Source: Embiotoca jacksoni
Lineage: Eukaryota > Chordata > Actinopteri > Embiotocidae
Direction: 5' to 3'
Assembly: GCA_022577435.1 (NCBI GenBank)
Contig: JAKOON010000006.1
Location: 12,071,001-12,135,000, forward strand
DNA: 64,000 bases
Shown: piece by piece, positions 53,141 through 64,000 of the stretch
Numbering within the stretch: the first letter of the stretch is position 1
Layout: each line of letters begins with the position of its first letter
Notes under the pieces: model-generated
Told to the model about the DNA's origin: nothing
Databases searched by the model: none
The model's input: only the letters and a program-made list of their open reading frames with translations
Translations under genes and position numbers: made by a program

Positions 53141-54584
53141 ATGTTTATTTTGTTCATAAACTTTTCATAAAAATAACAACATCAATATTAATTTAAAGTA
53201 TTGTAGAAACGGTATATGTACAAAATCTTTACTTGAACAGTTAATATAACTTAAGGCGAGTTAATTGACTTTTTTGCAGTACCCTGTTGGTGACAATTTC
53301 ACCAAACTCTCAACGTTGTTGTTTTTTTTTTGTTGTTTTTTTTTTGTTTGTTTTTTTGTGTGTGTGTGCTAAACTGAACATTTCAGCATACAGTATCTCC
53401 AGCAAAAGATACTTAGAGTCATAAAACCTTTCATCACCAAGGTAAAATCTACAGAAACTCGCAGCAATGTGTGCTACCTGATTACTTAAAAGCAATATTT
53501 ATATGACTAGCTAGTCATTTCTAGCTCGATTAAACATACTTCTGTACATACTGCAAAAACAATTTTGTCGAAAAGCCGTACCACAACTAGTGTACATTCC
53601 CTTTTTAAATCTAGATCAACAGTTCAATGAAATAACTCTCATCATACCAACAATGGAATGAAGTGCGAAACTGTTTCTGATATCAAATTGTAACATTTAA
53701 AATATTGTGTTACTAAACAATAGCCCTCGAAAACCAAGACATTATTTATGATTTAGAATACATTTCACCTTAGAAAGGACGCTCAAATGTGATAATTGTA
53801 AAATATACAGTTAGCTATAAAAATACAAAGAAGTACAGTAATACAAATATATTTATTTCCATTTATGATATATCTTTCACAACTGTAATAATCCAAACAA
53901 TTGTAACACAACACAAAGACCAATGACAAAAAACACTGACAGCAAAATGATAAGAAGATAAACAAACACTAAATTTGATCAAAGATGGACAGCTTATGGT
54001 CTGAGCCATATATATGTTAGCCTACATTCATGTCAATAACCCTCACGGTGAAGTGAAGGAGCTGACAGTGGTTGATATTCCGGTTAAAGGAAAAAAACAC
54101 TGACATAAACATGCATTTTAAGAAACATAGTCCAAACCATTGCTCTAAGAATGCTAAAAGCAGAAAATAAGAATCTTAAATGGAGATATTAATAATCTGT
54201 AAGTGCAATCCATCCGTGCTCAAAAGGCGAATGGAGGCTGGAGCTGTCCAGAAGAAGAGGTGCTGAACAGTAGTCATGCAATGCAGAGCAGAGGGGTTTG
54301 CCTCGACTGACATTAACAGCAACAAGTCACTGTTGATCTGTTTACTGACTTTTACAACTTATGCATCTTTGCATAAAGTCAGCAGCATTAGCGGCAGGCT
54401 ATAAGGCCGAAGCAGTCCTCTTTTCCCCTTTTCTACTCCTCTGAAACTCTCATATTCGCAAAACCACTATGTTAGGCATTGGCTCGCCGGCCACACCAAC
54501 TCAGACATCAACTTGTAGTCAGCTGGCTTATCTTCCAAGACGGAAAGATCCTCCTATTATATGTGTGCACACACGGCCTCGTCT
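53141..54584 (-). other. egr4: egr4 3' UTR (putative)
   Basis: The AT-rich stretch after the egr4 stop has no repeats other than a poly-T-rich run at 53318-53368. Minus-strand AATAAA signals occur at 53852-53857 and 53144-53149, giving UTRs of about 0.73 or 1.44 kb. A perfect Pumilio element, TGTACATA on the minus strand, lies at 53215-53222, inside only the longer form. Rapid mRNA turnover is typical of EGR transcripts. The end point is inferred. Confidence 0.5.
53318..53368. repeat. T-rich low-complexity run
   Basis: Runs of T separated by single G, ending in a short GT repeat. It lies inside the putative egr4 3' UTR, where it would read as an A/C-rich tract. Confidence 0.9.
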
Positions 54585-56117
<1,533 letters not shown>

Positions 56118-56163
56118 TTATCATGCATGCAGAATAATCGACTGTGCAAACATGCGAACTCAC

Positions 56164-56320
56164 CGTGGCCGAACTGGGCAGGTACCCCCCGCTCTGCATC
56201 GACGTACACCTCCTGGTTGTCTTTCCGCACGCTGTTTTCCATTCCCAAGGAAGAACTGTTGCAATTCTCAAATTGAGGGTAAAAAGAATCTTTCGCATTC
56301 AAATCCATATTGTTCAACAT
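56164..56320 (-). CDS. egr4: egr4 coding exon 1
   Basis: Encodes the first 52 residues plus one base of codon 53. It ends at a GTGAGTTC donor after QFGH (phase 1). The first ATG has A at -3 but T at +4; the in-frame Met5 has A at -3 and G at +4, so some initiation there is plausible. The N-terminus (MLNNMDLNAKDSFYPQFENC) has no domain. It is short and acidic-to-neutral, as in other EGR proteins whose first coding exon is small. A TATA box about 230 bp upstream supports this as the first exon. Confidence 0.85.
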
Positions 56321-56551
56321 AATGATGCACTTAGAAGTCCGTCTCTCCCAGGGAAAAAGGTAAAAGGGGAAAACAAATTATGCAGATGACTGTTTTCGAT
56401 CAACCCCCCTTTTGATGGTTTTCAACAAATGATCCAAAGTGGTTTGAGTCAAAGGGAGTAAAAAGCAATTAAAGGTATTCCTTTTCGTCTCTGCTCCTCA
56501 GTAGGTATTTGCTTGCTGTGGATTTCACATCAGCGACTTCCCCTCTCCCTC

Positions 56552-56560
56552 CTTATATAC
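56552..56560 (-). promoter_or_regulatory. egr4: egr4 TATA box
   Basis: The minus strand reads GTATATAAGG, a canonical TATA box about 230 bp upstream of the egr4 ATG. It predicts a start site near 56520-56530 and a 5' UTR of about 200 bases with no obvious upstream ATG close to the start. Confidence 0.75.
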
Positions 56561-56639
56561 ACTTTGGCAGCTCCCTCGGCCCTCCTCCCCATTCATCAGC
56601 TCCAGTGAGAGGATTCCCCGCTGCGTGTAAACTTCATGC

Positions 56640-56649
56640 CCATATATGG
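56640..56649. promoter_or_regulatory. egr4: perfect CArG box (SRF site) of egr4
   Basis: CCATATATGG is a palindromic CC(A/T)6GG serum response element, about 85 bp upstream of the TATA box. An Ets-type GGAT lies close by. TGACGG (56660) and TGACGTTG (56720-56727) are CRE-like. SRF plus CREB sites near a TATA box are the standard arrangement of immediate-early EGR promoters. Confidence 0.75.
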
Positions 56650-56729
56650 ACAGAGGATGTGACGGAGTCCCCACCCCCCCCCTCAGTCCTCCCTCCTTCC
56701 ATAGTGGAGAGATGGATTCTGACGTTGCA

Positions 56730-57610
56730 ACAAGTGGCGACCAGTAAGCGTTGTAATGAAGGTATTTCTTTACCCATTACATTTCAATTAAAATAAAATG
56801 AAGTCGTTACTGTTGATAGCATCACCAGCCATCCACCTCTGTGTGAAACTGAAGGTGAACTATCCCAATTACTACAGTTTTGGCTGTAGGTCCACAGAAG
56901 ACTGGACAACGGTTTGACTTGAAACCTCAAAGCAGTTTATTGGGAAAAGACATGAAGTTACTAATTCAAGAGATGTAAGGGGGATGTAATGTAACAAGTG
57001 AGGTGATATAGCCTACTGTATCTCTGGTCCACAAATAACTCAGCATAAGGCCTTGGTCCGTTTGGCTTAAATGGTGATAATGTATAATTCTTTATGATTT
57101 ATCAAAAAAACACTGCAGTCAATCTATACCATATTTTAGAGAGGTATTTATAACCTACAGCAATGTCTTAAAATATGAATAGACCACGTAATATCACGAC
57201 ATGATAAGGTAGGCTACATAGTGATCAACAGACAGGGATAATAAGATGTTATAAATAAAAATGTGCAAGGTCAGTATGAAATCTCAGAGACAAATAGTCT
57301 GCTATAGTATACTATAGTTTGTGTTCCTTTTGAGATGTGGGTATATTCAGAGCAATACATTGTCCATTGTACAGTTCAAGTTCAAAATTATCAAACTAAA
57401 TAAACAGGGAAAAAAAATGGCCTGTAAAGATGTATTGTTAAAGTTAAAGGTCATTTTCTAAAATTAGTGTTTTTTTCATTATGCTCTGCATGAGATATCG
57501 CCACTTCAGTAACACTTACATGCACCAAACCTTCCAGTTATATCGCTGTCTATGTTCTGCAGGTTTTCACAATGGACTTTGTTTGGCTATAATTCATAGC
57601 ATGATATATA
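56730..57610. other. upstream flank of egr4
   Basis: AT-rich sequence between the egr4 promoter and the Tc1 element. Nothing recognisable is seen; short ORFs are random. Confidence 0.7.
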
Positions 57611-59221
57611 CAGTGGGTACGGAAAGTATTCAGACCCCTTTAAATTTTTCACTCTTTGTTTCATTGCAGCCATTTGCTAAAATCAAAAAAGTTCATTTTA
57701 TTTCTCATTAATGTACACTCAGCACCCCATCTTGACAGAAAAAAACAGAAATGTAGAAATTTGTGCAAATTTATTAAAAAAGAAAAACTGAAATATCACT
57801 TTGCTCAGTATTGAGTAGAAGCACCATTTTGAGCTAGTACAGCCATGAGTCTTCTTGGGAATGATGCAACAAGCTTTTCACACCTGGATTTGGGGATCCT
57901 CTGCCATTCTTCCTTGCAGATCCTCTCCAGTTCCGTCAGGTTGGATGGTGAACGTTGGTGGACAGCCATTTTCAGGTCTCTCCAGAGATGCTCAATTGGG
58001 TTTAGGTCAGGGCTCTGGCTGGGCCAGTCAAGAATGGTCACAGAGTTGTTCCGAAGCCACTCCTTTGTTATTTTAGCTGTGTGCTTAGGGTCATTGTCTT
58101 GTTGGAAGGTGAACCTTCGGCTCAGTCTGAGGTCCAGAGCACTCTGGAAGAGGTTTTCTTCCAGGATATCTCTGTACTTGGCCGCATTCATCTTTCCTTC
58201 AATTGCAACCAGTCGTCCTGTCCCTGCAACTGAAAAACACCCTCATAGCATGATGCTGCCACCACCATGTTTCACTGTTGGGATTGTATTGGGCAGGTGA
58301 TGAGCAGTGCCTGGTTTTCTCCACATATACCGCTTAGAATTAACTCCAAAAAGTTCAATCTTGGTCTCATCAGACCAGAGAATCTTATTTCTCATAGTCT
58401 GGGAGTCCTTCATGTGTTTTTTGGCAAACTCTATGCGGGCTTTCATATGTCTTGCACTGAGGAGAGGCTTCCGTCGGGCCACTCTGCCATAAAGCCCCGA
58501 CTGGTGGAGGGCTGCAGTGATAGTTGACTTTGTGGAACTTTCTCCCATCTCCCTACTGCATCTCTGGAGCTCAGCCACAGTGATCTTTGGGTTCTTCTTT
58601 ACCTCTCTCACCAAGGCTCTTCTCCCACGATTGCTCAGTTTGGCTGGACAGCCAGGTCTAGGAAGAGTTCTGGTCGTCCCAAACTTCTTCCATTTAAGGA
58701 TTATGGAGGTCACTGTGCTCTTAGGAACCTTGAGTGCTGCAGAAATTATTTTGTAACCTTGGCCAGATCTGTGCCTTGCCACAATTCTGTCTCTGAGCTC
58801 CTTGGACAGTTCCTTCGACCTCATGATTCTCATTTGCTCTGACATGCACTGTGAGCTGTAAGGTCTTATATAGACAGGTGTGTGCCTTTCCTAATCAAGT
58901 CCAATCAGTTTAATTAAACACAGCTGGACTCCAATGAAGGAGTAGAACCATCTCAAGGAGGATCAGAAGAAATGGACAGCATGTGAGTTAAATATGAGTG
59001 TCACAGCAAAGGGTCTGAATACTTATGACCATGTGATATTTCAGTTTTTCTTTTTTAATAAATTTGCACAAATTTCTACATTTCTGTTTTTTTCTGTCAA
59101 GATGGGGTACTGAGTGTACATTAATGAGAAATAAAATGAACTTTTTTGATTTTAGCAAATGGCTGCAATGAAACAAAGAGTGAAAAATTTAAAGGGGTCT
59201 GAATACTTTCTGTGCCCACTG
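57611..59221 (-). mobile_element. Tc1/mariner element, nearly intact (1611 bp)
   Basis: The ends are CAGTGGG and CCCACTG, flanked by TA on both sides, the expected target duplication. Inverted repeats of equal length lie at 57611-57799 and 59033-59221 (189 bp each), differing at only a few bases. An inner direct-repeat-like copy of the GGTCTGAATACTT motif sits near 59009 beside the right arm. This is the long-ITR class of teleost Tc1 elements (IR/DR type). The high similarity of the arms suggests a fairly recent insertion. Confidence 0.95.
57805..58845 (-). pseudogene. Tc1 transposase with one internal stop codon
   Basis: A 346-codon frame with the full domain order of a DD34E transposase: paired-like helix-turn-helix DNA-binding region (about 1-110), then the catalytic core. 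Catalytic residues are Asp159 (WSDETKIELFG), Asp250 (QQDNDPKH) and Glu285 (SPDLNPIEHLW), with the 34-residue spacing of the Tc1 group. Length matches the family norm of about 340 aa. The only visible break is TGA at 58243-58245 (codon 201), where the family has a conserved Trp in the WGCFS motif. The frame is otherwise continuous, with no frameshift. Read-through or an internal start is possible but not expected to give an active enzyme. Confidence 0.93.
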
Positions 59222-60791
59222 TATATACCAGTTCCTATATGCTGACTTTTGGTAGATTTGGGAGAAATCTACCGTCACATAAAAACAACGTACAGTAAAA
59301 CGGACACCTGTATGTGTATTTTTGATGTTCCCTTGCCACTAGTCTGGAAGAAGACAACCAAGAAGCAAATATACCAAAAATATCAAAAGTGACCAATGCC
59401 TAAAAATGTGCAGTGTGTTGCCCTGACCTTGGGAACCTAAACTGGTAAGTAATTCTTCTAAATCTGCATCTGCCAAATTATATTTGAATATAGATAAACA
59501 CCAGTAAATACTTTCTTTTAAAAGACAAGTACAAGAGCAATCTGCAGGCCAGTTCAGATACTTTCTCTTCTGGCACAGACTGCATGGTCTAAATGTTTTT
59601 AGCAGTTCCACTGAACTCCTCGTCCAGGCAGGCCACTGCTTAGATTTACTTTCACAAATTCACTTACTCTCGAGGTGCCGCTGGATATTGTGGTCGCTTA
59701 CACTATCAGGGCAAATAACTGCAAAGCCCAGTCTGAATGAACCCTTGGCCTTTAAAAGCATTGAAGGGAGTCGATAACACCCCTGAGGTGTTCAGTGGTT
59801 GAACCCAACTGTTCACATGACATTTCAACCCCCAAAGCATTTTTTTTCTGTTTCGCATCTGTTGCTGGGTGCACTCTGGGTCACACTTCCTATTACAAAA
59901 AGTCGATACTCTTTTATAGGATGTTGCAGTCTGCAGCAGACCTCTGGCACCAGCTGGAGGTTCAGGACCATGGATAGCGACGATGCAGCATTCAGTCTTG
60001 TAATCACACATGAACCAGCAGGACACCAACCCTTTACTGTTTACTTTACACTGAATGGTTCCTGTAGGTCTGTATTCATGTGAACGGCATTCTTTTGCAT
60101 GAAATCAATCCAATAACACCCCAGAGGTTTATGGGAAATTAAAGTTAGTACTAACATTATGATACTACTGTGGAAGATTTTATTCTACAGAAACAAACTC
60201 AGCGATCCTCTTTATAACATTAGCAATGTCCCTTTGGTTTGAGCAGCATAATAATATACTATATTAGCAATATGCTAACGGTCAATCATTACATTTATTG
60301 GATAATTTGAGTCTGTTAGCTATACTCAGATGGTTTTCCATTGTTATAAGGATACAAGCACCACAGCCCATACTTTACTAAACATTTAGGTAGTTCAAAT
60401 TATTGCTACTTTATACTTCTACTTCCATTTTGAATAATTTTTTTTTTTACCGAATATTCACACAAAAAGCACGTTTTTTCTGTAACTTGTCAAAATAAAA
60501 ATATTCATTAAAAACCTCAGAGATCTGAGTTTCTAAAGCTCTCTAAAGCTAAGATCTGAAGCTATCAAAATTAGCTCCACCTTTACCAAGTTCAAAATTA
60601 ATGTATAGATATCATGATCTGATAATATGATCATTTAACACGGACAGGAGGAGCTTTACTTTTGATACTTTAAGAAGATTTTGTTGCTAATAATTTTGTA
60701 TTTTTTTGTTGAATTTATGAGAGCTGGTACCATCACAAGCAGTTTTCAAATGAATTTAAGGTGTAACAAGATGATTATTGGGGAAGAAATA
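59222..60791. other. sequence between the two Tc1 elements
   Basis: Non-coding, AT-rich. The short ORFs at 59.3-60.1 kb on both strands lack any recognisable domain. No repeat identified. Confidence 0.65.
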
Positions 60792-62305
60792 CAACCCCTT
60801 TCTGAAAAAGTTGGGATGCTGTGTGCTGTGTAAAATGTAAATAAAAACTGAATTCAATGATTTGCAAATCCCATAAACACATTTTTGATTGCAAATAGAC
60901 CAAAAACCACGTATCAAATGTTGAAACGGAGATATTTTATTGTTTTATGAAAAATACGTGCTTATTTTAAATTGGATGCCAGCAACACGTCTCTAAATAG
61001 TTGAGACAGGGGCAACAAAAGACTGGAAAAATTGTGTAAAGATGAGAAAAAAACAACGCATGGTCAAACATCTTACAACTAATTAGATTAATTAGTCAGT
61101 ACCATGATTGAGTATAAAAAGAGCATTTCAGAGAGGTAGAGTCTCTCAGCAGTTAAGATGGTGAGAGGTTCATCACTGTGAACCACTGCACGGGAGAATT
61201 GTGCAAAAATTTAAGAATAATGTTCCTCAATGTAAAATTGCAAAGAATTTGGGGAGTTCATCATCTACAATACATAATATCTTAAAAAGATTCAGAGAAT
61301 CTGAAGAAATCTCTGTACACATGGGACAAGGCCGAAACCATTATTGGATGGTGGTGATCTTGGGGCACTCAGGCAGCACTGCATTAAAAACGGACACACA
61401 TCTGTTGTGGGAATCATAGTCTGGGCTAAGAAACACTTCTGAAAACCATTGTCTGTGAACACAGTTCATTGCTGCATCTACAAATGCTGGTTAAATCTCT
61501 ACCATGCAAAGAAGAAACAATAAATAAACATGATCCAGAAGCAAGCCTCCTTCTCTGGGTCTGAGCTATTTTAAGATAGACTGAGGTGAAGTGGAAAACT
61601 ATCCAGTGGTCTGACAAATCAAAATTTTTTAGTCTTTTTGGAAATAATAGATCCTGCATCCTCCAGGTTAAAGAGCAAAGGGGCCATCCGGCTTGTTATC
61701 AGCGCTCAGTTAAAAAGCCAGCATCCGTGATGGTACAGGGGCGCATTAGTGTACATGGCATGGGGAGCTTGCACATCTGGGAAGGAACCATTAATGATGA
61801 ACAATATATACAGGTTTTGGAGCAACATATGCTGCCATCCAGATTACGTCTCTTTCAGGGAAGGTCTTGTTTATTTCAGCAAAACAACGCCAAACCACAT
61901 TCTGCACATGTTTCAACTGCATGGCTCTCCAGTAGAAGACGTGCTAAACTGGCCTGCCTGGAGTCGAGACCTGTCACTGATTTAAGACATTTGGCGAATT
62001 ATTAAAATGAAAAATATGACAAAGGAGACCCTGAACTGTTGAGCAGCTAAAATTATAATAATAGGACAAAAATAATAGGACAACTTTTCACTTCCAAAAC
62101 TCCAGAAACTGGTCTCCTCAGTTCCCAAACATTTACAGAGTGTTGTAAAAAGAAGTGATGCAAAACAGTGGTAAACATGCCCGTGTCCCAACATTTTTGA
62201 GATGTGTTACTTGCATCAAATTAAAAATATGCATATATTTTTTATAAAACAATAACATTTCTCAGTTTCAACATTTGATATGTTGTCTTTAGTCTATCTG
62301 CTATT
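60792..62305 (+). mobile_element. old Tc1-like element of a second family, right end truncated
   Basis: The left end begins at CAACCCCTTTCTGAAAAAG after TA. A long inverted repeat (about 60792-61010) is matched by an inner segment at about 62188-62305, for example TCAACATTTGAT near 62268 against ATCAAATGTTGA near 60915. The outermost part of the right ITR is missing or too diverged to see. The interior carries a degenerate transposase on the plus strand. Confidence 0.8.
61201..62005 (+). pseudogene. degenerate transposase of the 60.8 kb Tc1-like element
   Basis: Helix-turn-helix region QCKIAKNLGSSSSTIHNILK near 61230, then RFRESEEISVHMGQGR, as in a Tc1 DNA-binding domain. After stops and frameshifts the catalytic core resumes at WSDKSKFFSLFG near 61608 and runs to CLFQQNNAKPHSA near 61880. 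There the second catalytic Asp is Asn, which should abolish catalysis. A further shift leads to DVLNWPAWSRDLSLI, the remains of the SPDL..IE motif with an early stop. Not functional. Confidence 0.8.
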
Positions 62306-63748
62306 ATTTTATAATTTTTAGTTATGTGTGACGTAAATGTAGTTCAAATAAGTATTTATTGTTGAGGTTATAGTTAATAGTTTAGTACATACTGTACATG
62401 AGGGGGAAGAATATTAGAAACACCTCTTATTGTAATGCACTATCACTGACGGATTTCAATGCTAAAGCATATAATGAAATGAATACTCCTATGGCAGAGT
62501 CAACAAACACTGAGTATTGTAAGTAACATAACAAAATACTTTATGGCAGAACATCTGTATTAGGTTGCATTAAATAGGACAGATGTATCTACTGTGAACA
62601 CTGAGTGTATACTGACAGGATAGCTTTTAGTAAAGCAGACGGTCAAGATAAACGGGGACCATGGAGAAAGGAAAGACAATGCAACAAAGGTCCACAGCAA
62701 GAACCAAACCTCACAATAGCCACAAAACCAGAAACGAGGGGTCACGAGTTCACAAGGCTGTACACACAGAAAACCAGAAAGTCACTTCCTTCACACAACT
62801 ACAGACAGCCTTTGACCAATACAGGACTTTTCTTCACCGTCTGAACAGTAATAAAATGTCTCCTGTGAGCTCAGATCTCAGGCCATCTCAATAGTGTGAG
62901 AGTGTGTTTTGTTACAGACAAGATTAACTGAAGGTAAGAAAGATTGTGGGCTGTATGGAATAAAAGATAGTATGTCTACTGCAGCACAAATGCAAAAACA
63001 CTATTAGACATTATAAACAGCCTGCTCATACTAGACTACTCAAATTTGATGTTATCTCCATCAATACTGAGCGGTGGAAAATGTATCAAAGAATCTCTAA
63101 GTCGCTACCCTGTCATCTTTTAAGGTAGGGTATGATAATAGCGTATAAGCTCTTTCATTGCAGCAGTGACATTCTCCGGAACAAATCGTTTTCACCTCAG
63201 TTATGCACTCTAATTCTAGGCCCAGAGATGTTTAGCTTTGAGGAACTGCCTCCAAGTAATCCCGAGTCTATTAAAACCAATCTGATCACACAGAGTTCAG
63301 ATCACGGGATGCTGTTATGATAACTGCAGTGTGGCTAACCTCTCTCCTCCATAAAATGCCACAGCACAGGCACTAAGTAATGGATTTACGTAATGTTAGC
63401 ACTTACTGACATTATAGCGCAGGGGTAACTCCATTCCTATGAAAGTAAAATGAGGGCATTTGTTTTATCTGAACAATGTGAGACAAAATGCTCCTTTCTC
63501 TTCGGGAAGAGCTTGGTGGGTTGAAAAAGAATCTAGAGCCATGCAAAGTTGCCTCCATATGTTAACAAGATATTGACTTCAAAAGAGGTTCGAAGTGCCG
63601 GCTAGAGAACGAAGATGAAACATGGCTTTAATGAAATGACATCTTTGCACTTCTACTGAATGGTTTCAGTAAAGCACAAGTTGAACTTACTTTAATACAG
63701 TCCTGACCTATCTGTCTCTGTATCTATCTTTGTGGCAATGTATCTAAG

Positions 63749-63749
<1 letters not shown>
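62306..63749. other. right-hand non-coding flank
   Basis: AT-rich intergenic sequence up to the tetranucleotide array. No exon of the mammalian neighbour ALMS1 or of any other gene could be recognised. Confidence 0.65.
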
Positions 63750-63976
<227 letters not shown>

Positions 63977-64000
63977 CATATTTAAACAAGACTAGAAGTA

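Noticed and set aside
57845..58756. Plus-strand ORFs over the Tc1 element
   Set aside because: Shadows of the minus-strand transposase.

Overview
The window is vertebrate nuclear DNA, most likely from a teleost of the percomorph type. It has two spliced vertebrate genes with very long introns, abundant Tc1/mariner transposons, a tRNA-derived SINE, fish-type interspersed repeats, and many dinucleotide and tetranucleotide microsatellites. The species assignment is inferred from repeat content and is not proven.

Both genes lie on the minus strand. The first is the 5' part of fbxo41 (F-box only protein 41). Three coding exons (21527-20979, 19660-19431, 2483-2276) join in frame to give residues 1-329: an N-terminal C2H2 zinc finger and a long coiled coil. 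The F-box and leucine-rich repeats lie beyond position 1. A 5' leader carries upstream AUGs (acceptor next to 21775). A candidate non-coding first exon with a perfect CRE sits at about 35.6 kb. The second gene is a complete two-exon egr4 (56320-56164 and 55909-54585, 493 aa). It encodes an EGR transcription factor with three C2H2 fingers, a NAB-type repressor motif and several SUMO consensus sites. A TATA box, a perfect CArG box and CRE-like sites lie just upstream, as expected for an immediate-early gene. FBXO41 and EGR4 are also neighbours in the same orientation in mammals, which supports both names.

Layout: 1-2275, fbxo41 intron past exon 3. 2484-19430, a 17 kb intron with a Tc1 fragment, several repeats and a 38-bp-period GT minisatellite. 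19661-20978, a short intron with a retroposon tail. 21776-35588, a 5' intron with two copies of one MITE-like family and a SINE. About 35.7-53.1 kb, the fbxo41-egr4 intergenic region with a decayed Tc1 transposase and possible regulatory islands. 53.1-56.8 kb, egr4 with its 3' UTR and promoter. 57.6-59.2 kb, an almost intact Tc1 element whose transposase is broken by one nonsense codon. 60.8-62.3 kb, an older, different Tc1-like element. 63.7-64 kb, a long tetranucleotide array.

No CRISPR, operon, prophage or clearly new biological system was seen. The most useful observations are the egr4 reading-frame trap, the upstream AUGs of fbxo41, the near-intact Tc1 copy, the paired MITE-like copies and a few unexplained repeats.
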